Translations under genes and position numbers: made by a program | Shown here: positions 23,401 through 32,782 of the stretch, piece after piece | Numbering within the stretch: the stretch's first letter is position 1 | Layout: every line of letters begins with the position of its first letter | Notes under the pieces: generated by a model | What the model was told of the DNA's origin: nothing | What the model saw: the letters and a program-made list of their open reading frames with translations, nothing else | The model's database searches: none | DNA from: Blastomyces gilchristii SLH14081 | Lineage: Eukaryota; Ascomycota; Eurotiomycetes; Onygenales; Ajellomycetaceae | NCBI RefSeq assembly: GCF_000003855.2 | Contig: NW_003101681.1 | Location: 6,251,900 to 6,315,899, forward strand | DNA: 64,000 nucleotides | Direction: 5' to 3'

Positions 23401-23820
23401 CAAGCCGCTTCCTTCCCACAGCAGTTTCCTCAATTACTGTTTTTGCTTTCAGATGGACGAACACAAAATGACGGAAAGAATGTACCAGGTCGGCCGCTCT
23501 TATACCATGCTTGGGAATTGGAAAGGGCGACGATGTGATATATAGGGGCCGCCTGTCTCAGCTCGTCCGTCAATGCTCCTTCGGTTTGTTTGGCGTATCG
23601 CGATGATGTATTTTCCCGTTCTCTTTCCCCAGCTCGCTCTCGCTCGGTCCTCAGCCATACTCGGTCAACAACAAGACTTTCGTTGACTCCACTCTCTTAT
23701 TTTTAGTACCCAATTCATTTAACTATATCGGTTGTATTCACTGTTCAAATAACTATTCAATTTGGTATCTGTACTCCTTCAGCTTGTGTGAAGCCCTGTT
23801 TACCAACAACAATCATCACC
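20470..23820. other. normal-composition spacer upstream of the chitin deacetylase, no supported gene
   Basis: About 3.3 kb of ordinary base composition with frequent CpG. Open frames of 60-147 codons occur on both strands, overlapping one another, none with a recognisable domain, signal peptide or consistent splice structure. The last 250 bp (CT-rich, with a TATATAG box near 23,541) is probably the promoter and 5' UTR of the chitin deacetylase. A degraded gene or a non-coding transcript is possible. Confidence 0.55.
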
Positions 23821-25095
23821 ATGCGTTCTCGCCGCTGGGTGTGGGCTCTCCATCTCAGTCTCGTCGTTCTCGCATCCGCTGCCGCTCTTGATGACGAGTT
23901 GGCTCACGAGACGGCCAATAGAGGGATATTACCCAAATTTCCGATCGCCCTACCGCCAGCACATGTTCCACCCCCAGGGTTTGGCGGGCTCCGCAATACG
24001 CCCACACCAGGATTGAAAAAACTTGACGCTCCTGAACGGAGGTGCGGTCCACAGTACGGATCTTGTGAGGATAGTTACTGCTGCTCACCATCTGGTATGT
24101 GCGTCAGTTTTGGATTTTAGCAGTGCTCCTGCCTTGCTTACAGTATAATATACCCAGGTTATTGTGGTATTTCGAGATACTATTGTCAGGCTCCAGATTG
24201 CTTGATCGACTATGGTAGCGGCTGTGACGCGCTAAAAACGCCAGGTGGGGAGAGCACATTAAACGTCGTTCGTGATCATGTTGGTCAAGTTCCGTATGCC
24301 AACGAGCCGATTTTCAACTGTAGAATCCCCAACACAGTTGCGTTGACCTACGACGATGGCCCAAATATCTATACCCGTGATCTACTCGATATGCTTGATT
24401 CGTTCGGCGCGAAGGCTACCTTTTTCCTGACCGGAATTAATTCGAATAAGGGATCGATAGACGATCGGAATTTTCCGTGGAGGGAATTAATAAACCGAAT
24501 GCTGAGAAGTGGTCATCAAATTGCTAGCCACACATGGGCTCATCAAGATCTTGACGCTCTCTCTGCTAATCAACGTCTCGACCAGATGGTGAAAAATGAA
24601 ATGGCTCTCCGCAATATCTTTGGTGGCTTCCCAACCTACATGAGACCTCCATACTCGAGATGCTCCGACCACTCCGGTTGCGTCCAACAGATGGATGACC
24701 TAGGATATCATGCTGCGTATTTCGATGTGGATACGGATGATTATAACAACGATACCCCTTACCTCATAAAACGCTCCAAGGACATTTTCGATGATGCTTT
24801 TGCTTCTGCTAAACCCAACGGGGACCCTTTGTTGGTTATAGCTCATGACGTTCACGAGCAAACGGTCTACAATCTTACTCCACACATGTTGCAGGGAATA
24901 TATGCCGCAGGCTATAAGCCAGTTACGCTAGGCGAATGCCTCGGAGATGATCCGAAGAACTGGTATCGTTGGACTTATCCAAGTGATTCCCAAGGTCGTT
25001 GGGCAAATCCATCTAGCGGAGCAATACCCAAAAACAACCAGACTAATCTGATCCGAGGTCTCCCGCGGGGTGCATCACACCTGCCCGGGCTCTAG
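23821..25095 (+). CDS. secreted chitin deacetylase with N-terminal chitin-binding domain
   Basis: Two exons (23,821-24,094 and 24,158-25,095; 63-bp intron) encode 403 residues. ATG at 23,821 is chosen because it has a good fungal context (TCACCATG) and begins a signal peptide (about residues 1-22). A hevein-type chitin-binding domain (about 74-115) shows eight cysteines at 75, 82, 87, 88, 94, 101, 106 and 114, restored only when the intron is removed. A NodB polysaccharide deacetylase domain follows: TYDDGP (155-160, base D157, metal D158), HTWAH (H216, H220), RPPY (254-257) and AHD (H321, D322). All catalytic positions are present, so it should remove acetyl groups from chitin in the wall. 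No GPI signal or C-terminal membrane segment is visible. It is the first recognisable gene beside the transposon block. Confidence 0.93.
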
Positions 25096-26134
25096 AGCTA
25101 GCAGCTATATATGTTGAGCTTTGACTGTCGGTTCCTTGATGGCAAATGTCTGTTGCTCCAGGGGCCGAAGATTGAGTGAGAATTGGTTCTGCGGCTCGTA
25201 CCGGTTTGGTATGATATGACACGGGTCAGATTTCCTGTTTGTTTTTCTGTTTTTATATGCGTGTCTCGATGTATATTCTGCGTTGTCATGTTTCTCCAGC
25301 TTGCTCCTTTGCATGTTGTCTTTATAGCTTGCTCTACGACGTTCGCGGGAACGCTTTACTTCCGCTGAGCTCTCTATTTGCAGCTATGCATGACTCTCAT
25401 TACGTTACACGAGGCGTTGCGGTCAGAATTTTTCTCGGGATCCGTGGAACCATGTATCCCTTCGCAATGTCATAGGTTTCTCTTTTAATATACCCATCTG
25501 GTTACATTAACTTCTTCGGCTCCTGGCATGTTGCTCTTCAACGGACTAAGCGAACATTATTGCAACCCCCCTGTCCTCGCGGATACTGTTGTCGTACCGT
25601 AAACTATCGATGCAGTATGTTCTGTCTGACAGAACTGGTAACGTATGCTTGCTCCATTATTCTGAGCGGTGAAACGTCTTCCAGGGCGGGTGTCATCATT
25701 ACGGCTCCTAGGCACCTTGTATATACCGTCATAGAGAAAAGGGATATTATAAAAAGTAGCACATCTCCATCTCAGGCATACGGAGTATGAGAAGAGGGTT
25801 CGCAAGAGTAGTGACGTAAAGGAGCGGGAAAGCTTAATAATAAATAAATTCGCTTTAGCTATAGGGTATAATGATATGAGCAATAATACATCACGGGTCA
25901 TGCGTTGAAGAGTAAATCAAAGCTGAGGTTGGGAAGTAAATATAACTATCATCATGGGAAAGGGGATAAAATACGTGGCATAATCTGGTCCCAGCCCACA
26001 CTAGGGAGGAGAAAAACGCTGTGCAGGACGGGGATGTGAGAGCAAGCAAGCCCTGTTACTAATACTGATAACCCTTGCAGCCAGGCCGTGGCTCACTAAG
26101 ATGCTACTCCCATTAATATCAGTATTATTTTTTT
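25096..26134. other. intergenic region between convergent genes
   Basis: Holds the 3' flanks of the chitin deacetylase and of the minus-strand gene that ends at 26,135. It also contains one copy of the 9-mer TACGGAGTA (25,779-25,787). Overlapping open frames here show no family resemblance. Confidence 0.6.
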
Positions 26135-28357
26135 CTACTTCCTAACCACCTTCAACAGGGGTGCGATCTTCGCCGTACGGCTCAAGCCTACCCGATACGA
26201 TACCTTCTTGTTTACCGTGATGGGACTGTGCTTGTCAGGGCCCCTCTGGGTTATCATAGGGGGCTTTGTGGGCGTTTCGACTGGTTCGGGTGCTGGGGTT
26301 GTTATTATTGAAGGTTGTGATTGCGGTTGAGGAGATTTGGAATGGGGTGCAGATGTAAGGGTGTCTGCACTAATGGGTTTCTTTTGCTCTTCTTCGTTGA
26401 ATTGTGTTACCTGATCTACTTCCGCTGCGGGTCCTATATCTGTCACGGTATCCGGCTTGAAGTCCTTCTCTTCCAGGGCTTCTTTCAATGCAGGGATATT
26501 CTGATCTTGCTCTACAAGGGGTTGAATCTCTTTCTTATCATCGGTGGATGGTTCGGTTTCTGCGACGGAGATTGGCGGCTCCATAGTTAGACTCTCCGAC
26601 GTCTTCTTCCGCTTTCGACCGCGCTTCTTGGGCGCGGGAGCGGGATCGGGCGCGGCAGTATCAGTGGTATGGCCCAAGGGTAATGGTTGGACCTCGTCGA
26701 GTTCCACATGGCTTTCGTCTTCTGTTTTCGCTTTAAGCGCAGTTACTTCCGGGGCACTCCCGGTGTTGTTGCTAAGCGGCTCTCTGTCGCTTTCCTCGCG
26801 GCGTCTAGCTTTTCGGCCCTTTGGCGGTTGGGTTTCCTGACTCGTATCCTTGAATATAACGTCTACCGGCTTCTCATCTACCCATATCACGTCATCTTCA
26901 ACATCTGATTCTACAGCCCTCTTCAACATCACGGACGTAGTCTTTCCCCGCTTAACCTTCCTCTTCTTCGCCACTTTGAGTTGTCGCTTAGATCCTTCAA
27001 GAGGGGTATCCTGGGTAGTGGGATTTAACATAAACTCCTCTGGGTTGTTACTTATCTCTGCAACAGTCGAGTCTCCGTCTTCGCGTGATTGACATGTTTG
27101 TGCGATTGTGGAATCTTCACGCGGGACCGCAACTTCAACGTGGGGATTCTCGCTATCACCAACCTCGTCAACCCCTAAACCGGTATCAATTACGATGGCC
27201 TTACTCCGCGACCTACTCGGCCGTGGCTTGTAGCGTTCTTTCGGCATGCCGCCGAAATCTGCATTGATACAGTCCAGCTCATCCCGGTCACTCTCCATCC
27301 CAGTACTCTCTGCAGCTGATGGCTCATTCTTTGATATTGCTGTCGGTCTCATATTGGTTATCGCAACTTGAACCACAGGCGGTAGCGAAAGCTCATCGCG
27401 CGTGCTCTCTGTTGAGGATGGTGGCGGATGGCTTATAAAGGGCGATGACATTGTCCTATGTGCTCGCGCGAGGGTGATAGAGGACATTGGCTCAGTATCG
27501 TAAGCAGTATCGTCGAATCCTTGTGTAGACTTTGACCGTCCTGTCGGTTGTTTTCTAGAGCGAGCATCTGACCCGGGTGTGAGCGGAGGCTCCCATACAG
27601 TTTCAGCTGCAGAGGGATGATCGCTCGGAGTATTCGGGGCTTCACTAGCCAAATCTTCTCCGAAAGTACCATCTCCACCGTCTTTTTCAGGGGATAGAGA
27701 CGCGTCCGTATCAATCATACGATCAGTCGATAATTCCTCCCTAACACCACAGCCATCCTCATCTTGCTCCGGCGAACCAGCAGCAAAACCAACACGTTTG
27801 CCGACAGCATCTTGAAATGCTCCAGACGCATCCATCGTCCGCCTCCTCTTAACATTCCTTTCCCCTCCACTCACATTTTCCACCTCATTTTTCCTAACAT
27901 CTATCGTCCTCCCCCTTTTCAAAATACTTCTTCTAGGGGCCTGCATCAAGCTGGAATATGCACCATCCCCATCTTCTTCCCCAAGCCACGCCCTCTCCCT
28001 CTGTTGCTGGGACAGTGAAACGGACCCTGTCTCCGCCTGATCCTGCGATTGTGACGCGAGGAATTGATCGAAATTGACGCTGAGGTTGGGATCGAAGCTT
28101 GGGGGGCCATGATTATTCGAGTTACTCTCAGCGCCATTCCCGTTTCCAATGGTGGTTTCTCCCACCACCTGATTATTATAATTGCTATTATTATTACTGG
28201 CATGTTGTTCGTACTGATCGATGGGCGGAAAACCCCGTAATGTAATGGCAGGATTGGCCGTGGTAGTGTTGTTTTGAAGTGGGTCGATGGAGGTAGCGAT
28301 GTCGCTGAGTTCAGCGTCCGAGTCGTCTGAGTCTTGGATTACGAGGCTGAATGGCAT
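26135..28357 (-). CDS. acidic, disordered, probably nuclear protein with AT-hook-like motif and conserved C-terminal box
   Basis: Single-exon frame of 740 residues. The start is set at ATG 28,357 (MPFSLVIQDSDDSD); the frame extends 30 bases further upstream only through a non-ATG codon. The protein is rich in Ser, Asp, Glu and Pro and looks disordered. It has several basic patches: RRSILKRGR near residue 145, KRRR, KKRKVKRGK, and KKRGRKRKK at 577-585, which resembles an AT-hook. The last 25 residues, with S-Y-R-V-G-L-S and I-A-P-L-L-K-V-V-R-K, look like a conserved terminal box, in contrast to the loose remainder. Some fungal homologues carry the loose label 'AT DNA binding protein' (from memory, not checked). 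The function is unknown; binding to AT-rich DNA or chromatin is inference. Confidence 0.7.
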   Translation of the reverse strand: MPFSLVIQDSDDSDAELSDIATSIDPLQNNTTTANPAITLRGFPPIDQYEQHASNNNSNYNNQVVGETTIGNGNGAESNSNNHGPPSFDPNLSVNFDQFLASQSQDQAETGSVSLSQQQRERAWLGEEDGDGAYSSLMQAPRRSILKRGRTIDVRKNEVENVSGGERNVKRRRTMDASGAFQDAVGKRVGFAAGSPEQDEDGCGVREELSTDRMIDTDASLSPEKDGGDGTFGEDLASEAPNTPSDHPSAAETVWEPPLTPGSDARSRKQPTGRSKSTQGFDDTAYDTEPMSSITLARAHRTMSSPFISHPPPSSTESTRDELSLPPVVQVAITNMRPTAISKNEPSAAESTGMESDRDELDCINADFGGMPKERYKPRPSRSRSKAIVIDTGLGVDEVGDSENPHVEVAVPREDSTIAQTCQSREDGDSTVAEISNNPEEFMLNPTTQDTPLEGSKRQLKVAKKRKVKRGKTTSVMLKRAVESDVEDDVIWVDEKPVDVIFKDTSQETQPPKGRKARRREESDREPLSNNTGSAPEVTALKAKTEDESHVELDEVQPLPLGHTTDTAAPDPAPAPKKRGRKRKKTSESLTMEPPISVAETEPSTDDKKEIQPLVEQDQNIPALKEALEEKDFKPDTVTDIGPAAEVDQVTQFNEEEQKKPISADTLTSAPHSKSPQPQSQPSIITTPAPEPVETPTKPPMITQRGPDKHSPITVNKKVSYRVGLSRTAKIAPLLKVVRK

Positions 28358-28724
28358 CTTGCTGGACCGCGTCAATTGGATGGCCACGGTGCATGTGTAT
28401 TAAGATCCGCCGGGGGCAGGTTATGTGACTCTCAGTGGGCCTGGAATGCTAATGGTGGATAATGACGTTGGTGTTTGCCGTTTTCTGATGGTTCGTTGCT
28501 GATATACACTCCAGACGCGACGGAGACGCCAAAGTCACGTGTTGATAAGAGTAACCCGACTTACGTAGCCGCGACGAACGGATGCATGGACATCAAAGAG
28601 TATGGACGCTTCTTAAAACGCATATAAGAGGTCATTTCACATATCGAGTTAAATATATGGCTATACATAGACATGGTATCCCACAATCAAAAAATGTGCA
28701 GAAAACAACAGACATCAATACATG
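28358..28724. promoter_or_regulatory. promoter region of the 740-residue protein gene
   Basis: A 367-bp spacer between the start of the minus-strand acidic protein gene and the stop codon of VPS11 downstream in coordinates. It contains GTCACGTG followed by TTGATAAG at about 28,533-28,550, an E-box next to a GATA-type word. Whether these act is untested. Confidence 0.4.
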
Positions 28725-31700
28725 CTACTCCGCATTATTCCCCCTCATTACACCTCTCCCAAAAAACTCACTGACAGTCCCAAACCGGTCCCGACTCCGC
28801 TGCAACTCACTCTTAAACAGATCATGCTGGTCAGCAGACTTAATCTGCCTTTCACGGATGGCTCGAATAGTCGCATTCTGCGGCGCACACACGGGACACT
28901 CGGCGTCCTCGTCAACCCTGTTAAGACATCGTTGGTGGAACGAGTGTTTGCAGAGGAAATGCAGGGTGGGGAGGTCTAGTCTATCGTGACATGAAGCGCA
29001 GCTGCGCGCTTGGAAGACGAAGGGTTTGGTGCCTAGTTCGTCGATTTCTTTTTGCTTTGCTTCGGTGTCGGCGGCGTAGCTGGATATTAGGTGGCGGTTC
29101 TGTACGTTGCGTGGGCTTGCTGTTAGTTGCGGAAAACCAAGGGGGGAAAAGTGGAAGATACGATACGCACATTTGCAATCTCCTTCCGCTCCCTCTCGAT
29201 ATTATCGCTGAGATACTTCTTTATCATCCCCATTGTCACCACCGCATTGTTGCTCAATGCCTGAATCACCTGCAGCGGCGCCATGAGCCCGTCTTTATCG
29301 ATCTTTCTAAGAACCTCATACAGTTCGTCACCGGCTTCTTCGAGTATCTTCGGACTAGACGAGAAGTACGTGAGTGCGTCGATGTATAATTGTGGTTCTT
29401 GCGGGCCATATTTCCTTAGCGCCTTGATGACGCCAGCGGTGTCTTTGGCAGAGGTATAGGAGCGGAATATATCCGAGCATAAGCCTTGTTGTTCTTGGAC
29501 TAATGTTGTCCCCTCCCGGAAATTCGAGAGGTCGGAGAGTAATAAGACATTCGAAGTCGATACGGGAATCTGTGTTAGTGCCATATGTCATTAGCTACAA
29601 AAAGTCCAAAATAACACAAACCAGACATTCCAAATGATGTATACATACATCCTTCCCCTTAATGAGCTTCTTCGCCTTCCCTTCCCACTCCACCCTCTCA
29701 CCATCCCCCTTCGCACGCTTCGCCGTATCCAGATACATCTCAAACAATGTCGTATACAGATCCACCCGATCCTCCTCCCTCAGATCATCCTGCTTGATCA
29801 ACGCTTCGAGAAATTCTATGAACTTCTGCGGCTGATCGACGAATGCTGAAAACGCACTGCGCGGTTTCGGTATGTCATATTCAGTCGGTGATTCGAGCTC
29901 TGGGGCTAATTGAGGCTCGGCAGCCGGCGCTTTTGGCCCCTGGGCCCCTGGTAATGGAATGAAGGAGGTAAGGTTCTGGATGGCGCCTCCTGCCTGTGGT
30001 TGGGGTTTTTGTGCAGGTCGCTCGTCCGTTTCGCGCCGGGGTCGGAAGTGGCCCGTATAATACTCGATAAAAAGCTTTGTGGTCTCCTGCGGGCAATGGC
30101 CTAGAAGGACACGGGCGTATTTCATGAGGTTTGGATATGCCTATTTTAAAGGCCGCTTATTAGCATGTAGATCGACATTGGAGTGCATGTAAACTTACCG
30201 TATCGGGCTCCAGACTCCATATGTACTTCAGTGCCTCTTCATATTTCCGAGAGTCTTCAATCAAAATATCGATCACCATGTCATTCTCGTTATGTTTTGT
30301 TGCTAAGTATGCAGCTTGTTCGTAATAGCCGCCCTGTCGGCACATCGCGATCGCAGTCTCGAGGTCAAATTTCAGTTCACCGGGAGCTTTGATGAACGAA
30401 TCGAGCTTGGTAGTGTCCTTCAATTTCGCATAACAGTTTAAGAGCAATGTTGTATGATCGGCTGTCGCCTTTTCATGGTCATGGAGTTCTTCGAGATATT
30501 CTATGAGGTTGTGAATTCGTTGGGTATCTAGGAACTATATGGTGCACGTGTTGTTTTAGTAAATTAAATATGGTACGATCAGCAGCGAAAGCAAAAGCCC
30601 ATACCTTTCGAATAACCTGGGACGGCTCTGTGTTGTCAATTGCACGCAGATATTGTTGCATTGCAGTATCATAATCCCCTTTCTGATATAGGTAGTCGCC
30701 GTATTTGCGGAAGATGATATTTTGCTGCAGTGTATCAATCCCAGCTTTCTGAGCAAGATTGATAGCTAGGATGTAAAGGTTTCGCTGGTACAATAACTCC
30801 AGCTTCTGTTGGAGGGTCTTTTCACGGTATCGGTAAACCTATATTCAATGGTGTTTCTTTCAGCTTTGGAGTCCTCTCCCATACAAAACTCATAGGAAGG
30901 ATTATTTATACATACGGTCCCATCCACAGTAACAATAAACAAATCACCCCATTCCACAAATACATATTTCACCCTCGACGCCAACGACTCAGAGTGAGCA
31001 ACAAATTTCAAATCTGGCTCCAATATCGTAAACGTCGACGTCGTCAAGATATCCTCGCTCTGGTCACCTGCTCCAAACCGTCGGAAAGTATCAGAAGACT
31101 TCGGCAGCGCAGGCCTAGGCAGACAAACGAGCGCTATATAATCCCTGAACGCATTTACGGACGTCTTCGGACTCTCAAAGGCAAGACTAGGCCCTCGACC
31201 ACCGGACGGGCCGTACGTGTAAATCGCATCTTCGCGTGCGATGATAATATCGCCAGTGCCGTGATCAATGGTCATACAACCCACGCCACAACCTATGTCC
31301 TCGAGCGTGCGGGCGGGCTGGCCCTGCCCCTTACCCGCGACGACGAGGGTGAGTATCCGGCCCGTCGTGGCGATGTATAGGGTCGTGGCGGGCCCGTGCT
31401 GGATTTCCAGGCCGGTGATTGGTTCTTCGGATTCAAAGACGGTGCGTTGTTTTGCGCCTCGGTCGTGGATTAGGTCGCCACGGATCACGGTGACGGAGCC
31501 ATTGGCGAAGCCGACGGCGAGCTGGGATAAATCTGGTAGGACGACAAAGGCGGATACCTGGGAAGAGTAAATAGCGTTAAGCATGAAATGATGTGAAACG
31601 AAGAGAATTAAGTCAACCATACAGGAAACTGCCTCCGGCCATTCTGCACTTGGACCGTCGACAAACATCTAGGCGATCCCGTTTTCTTGTCTTCCTTATC

Positions 31701-32142
31701 CAACGCCCACACCTTTAGGACGGGGTCGTTTAGCAGGTCCTCTGAGATGGTGACGATCAGCGATGTTGCGTCGACCTGTCTCATGTGCATAATGGAGCCT
31801 GTGTCGTGTGCTTTGAAGGTGCGCAGGACCTTGAAGGTCTGCGACAGGATATGGACGGTGCCATCGGATGTGCCGAGGAAGAGGTTCTCGGAGCCAGTGC
31901 AGATGCTGCTTATATCACTCTGTAGCGGTCAAATCAGATTGTTTGTTAGTACATCAGATATATGTATATGTAATGTGTATGTGGGACACGGGCGCATCAC
32001 GTACATTGAAGATGGAGCTATCGCCATCCGGCAATGAGACAGGGGAGACGTCGAAGAAGTTGAATGTTTTCCACTTTTGAGTGCTTCGAGTTAGCTAGAA
32101 TAGCCAAGGAGAAAATGGACCGCTTACCGAAGTCAAAGCCAT
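28725..32142 (-). CDS. VPS11: vacuolar protein sorting protein Vps11 (Pep5), HOPS/CORVET core subunit with RING-H2
   Basis: Nine exons on the minus strand: 32,142-32,128; 32,073-32,005; 31,919-31,623; 31,557-30,916; 30,838-30,605; 30,534-30,199; 30,140-29,649; 29,569-29,171; 29,099-28,725. They join to 953 codons (952 residues), close to the usual family length. The start is MALTSWKTFNFF, created by a 15-base first exon. An N-terminal beta-propeller region (with VGFANGSVTVIRGDL) precedes alpha-solenoid repeats (LLLNCYAKLKDT, KYGDYLYQKGDYDTA). The C-terminal RING-H2 has ligands C862, C865, C878, H880, H883, C886, C896 and C899. By family knowledge it is a scaffold of the HOPS and CORVET tethers for endosome and vacuole fusion. 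All eight introns are 58-85 bp. Confidence 0.95.
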
Positions 32143-32163
32143 TTCCTAGCACCAGCGCCATGG
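32138..32163. repeat. short direct repeat, copy A, spanning the VPS11 start codon
   Basis: A 26-bp segment beginning GCCATTTCCTAGCACC and ending GCGCCATGG. It matches 32,786-32,810 with one base change and one missing T. This copy contains the VPS11 initiation codon on the minus strand. Confidence 0.75.
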
Positions 32164-32782
32164 GGCGGAGGAGGTTTTCGATGGAAGACAGATGTTGAGA
32201 TGGCGAATGACGCGGATGCAGCAGCTGGCGATGTGGTCCCGCGCTGGTCCAGGCCAGGCAGCTTAAATAATCTAACCACAGCGGGCCAAGGTGTGGCTAG
32301 TGGCTCAACCACTGTTTGTGACAATATCAAAAAGGACATTAATCACTTCAAAGGCATTGAAAGAACTCTATGTTGGGATGATGTTGAAGAAGCAATTGTT
32401 TAAATATATGTAACTAAGGATGAAAAAAGTAAAAAAAAGATCTGATAAATCCGTGCAAGGAGACCAACGCTCCCCAAATCTTTCTTCCCTGGAACTCTTC
32501 AATATTGACTTATTAATTGGTATATGCTACGCTATGCAATCTTATGCGTTAATATGTAGACTCTATACAGCACGTGTGCTCAACGCTCTATCGCCAATAA
32601 AACAAACTCAACTCAACAGAAAACTTGGAAATAGATATAGAGCTCCTCCAACGACTAAATGTTAAGCAAAAGAGTAAAGGAAACGGGGAAATTCCCACCC
32701 TTGTCACAGTCGAGGCATATTCGACCTCAGCATCGACTGCGATTTTGGGCCTAGCGAAGGAGACCGCAGCGGTATCCCACTC
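32164..32782. other. intergenic region upstream of VPS11
   Basis: Promoter and 5' region of VPS11 (minus strand) and 3' flank of the next minus-strand gene. An open frame at 32,133-32,339 runs into the VPS11 first exon in another frame and is not supported. Nothing else is recognised. Confidence 0.6.

Noticed and set aside
28358..28387. Ten-residue upstream extension of the acidic protein
   Set aside because: It would start at GTG; the first ATG (28,357) is the better start for a fungal nuclear gene.
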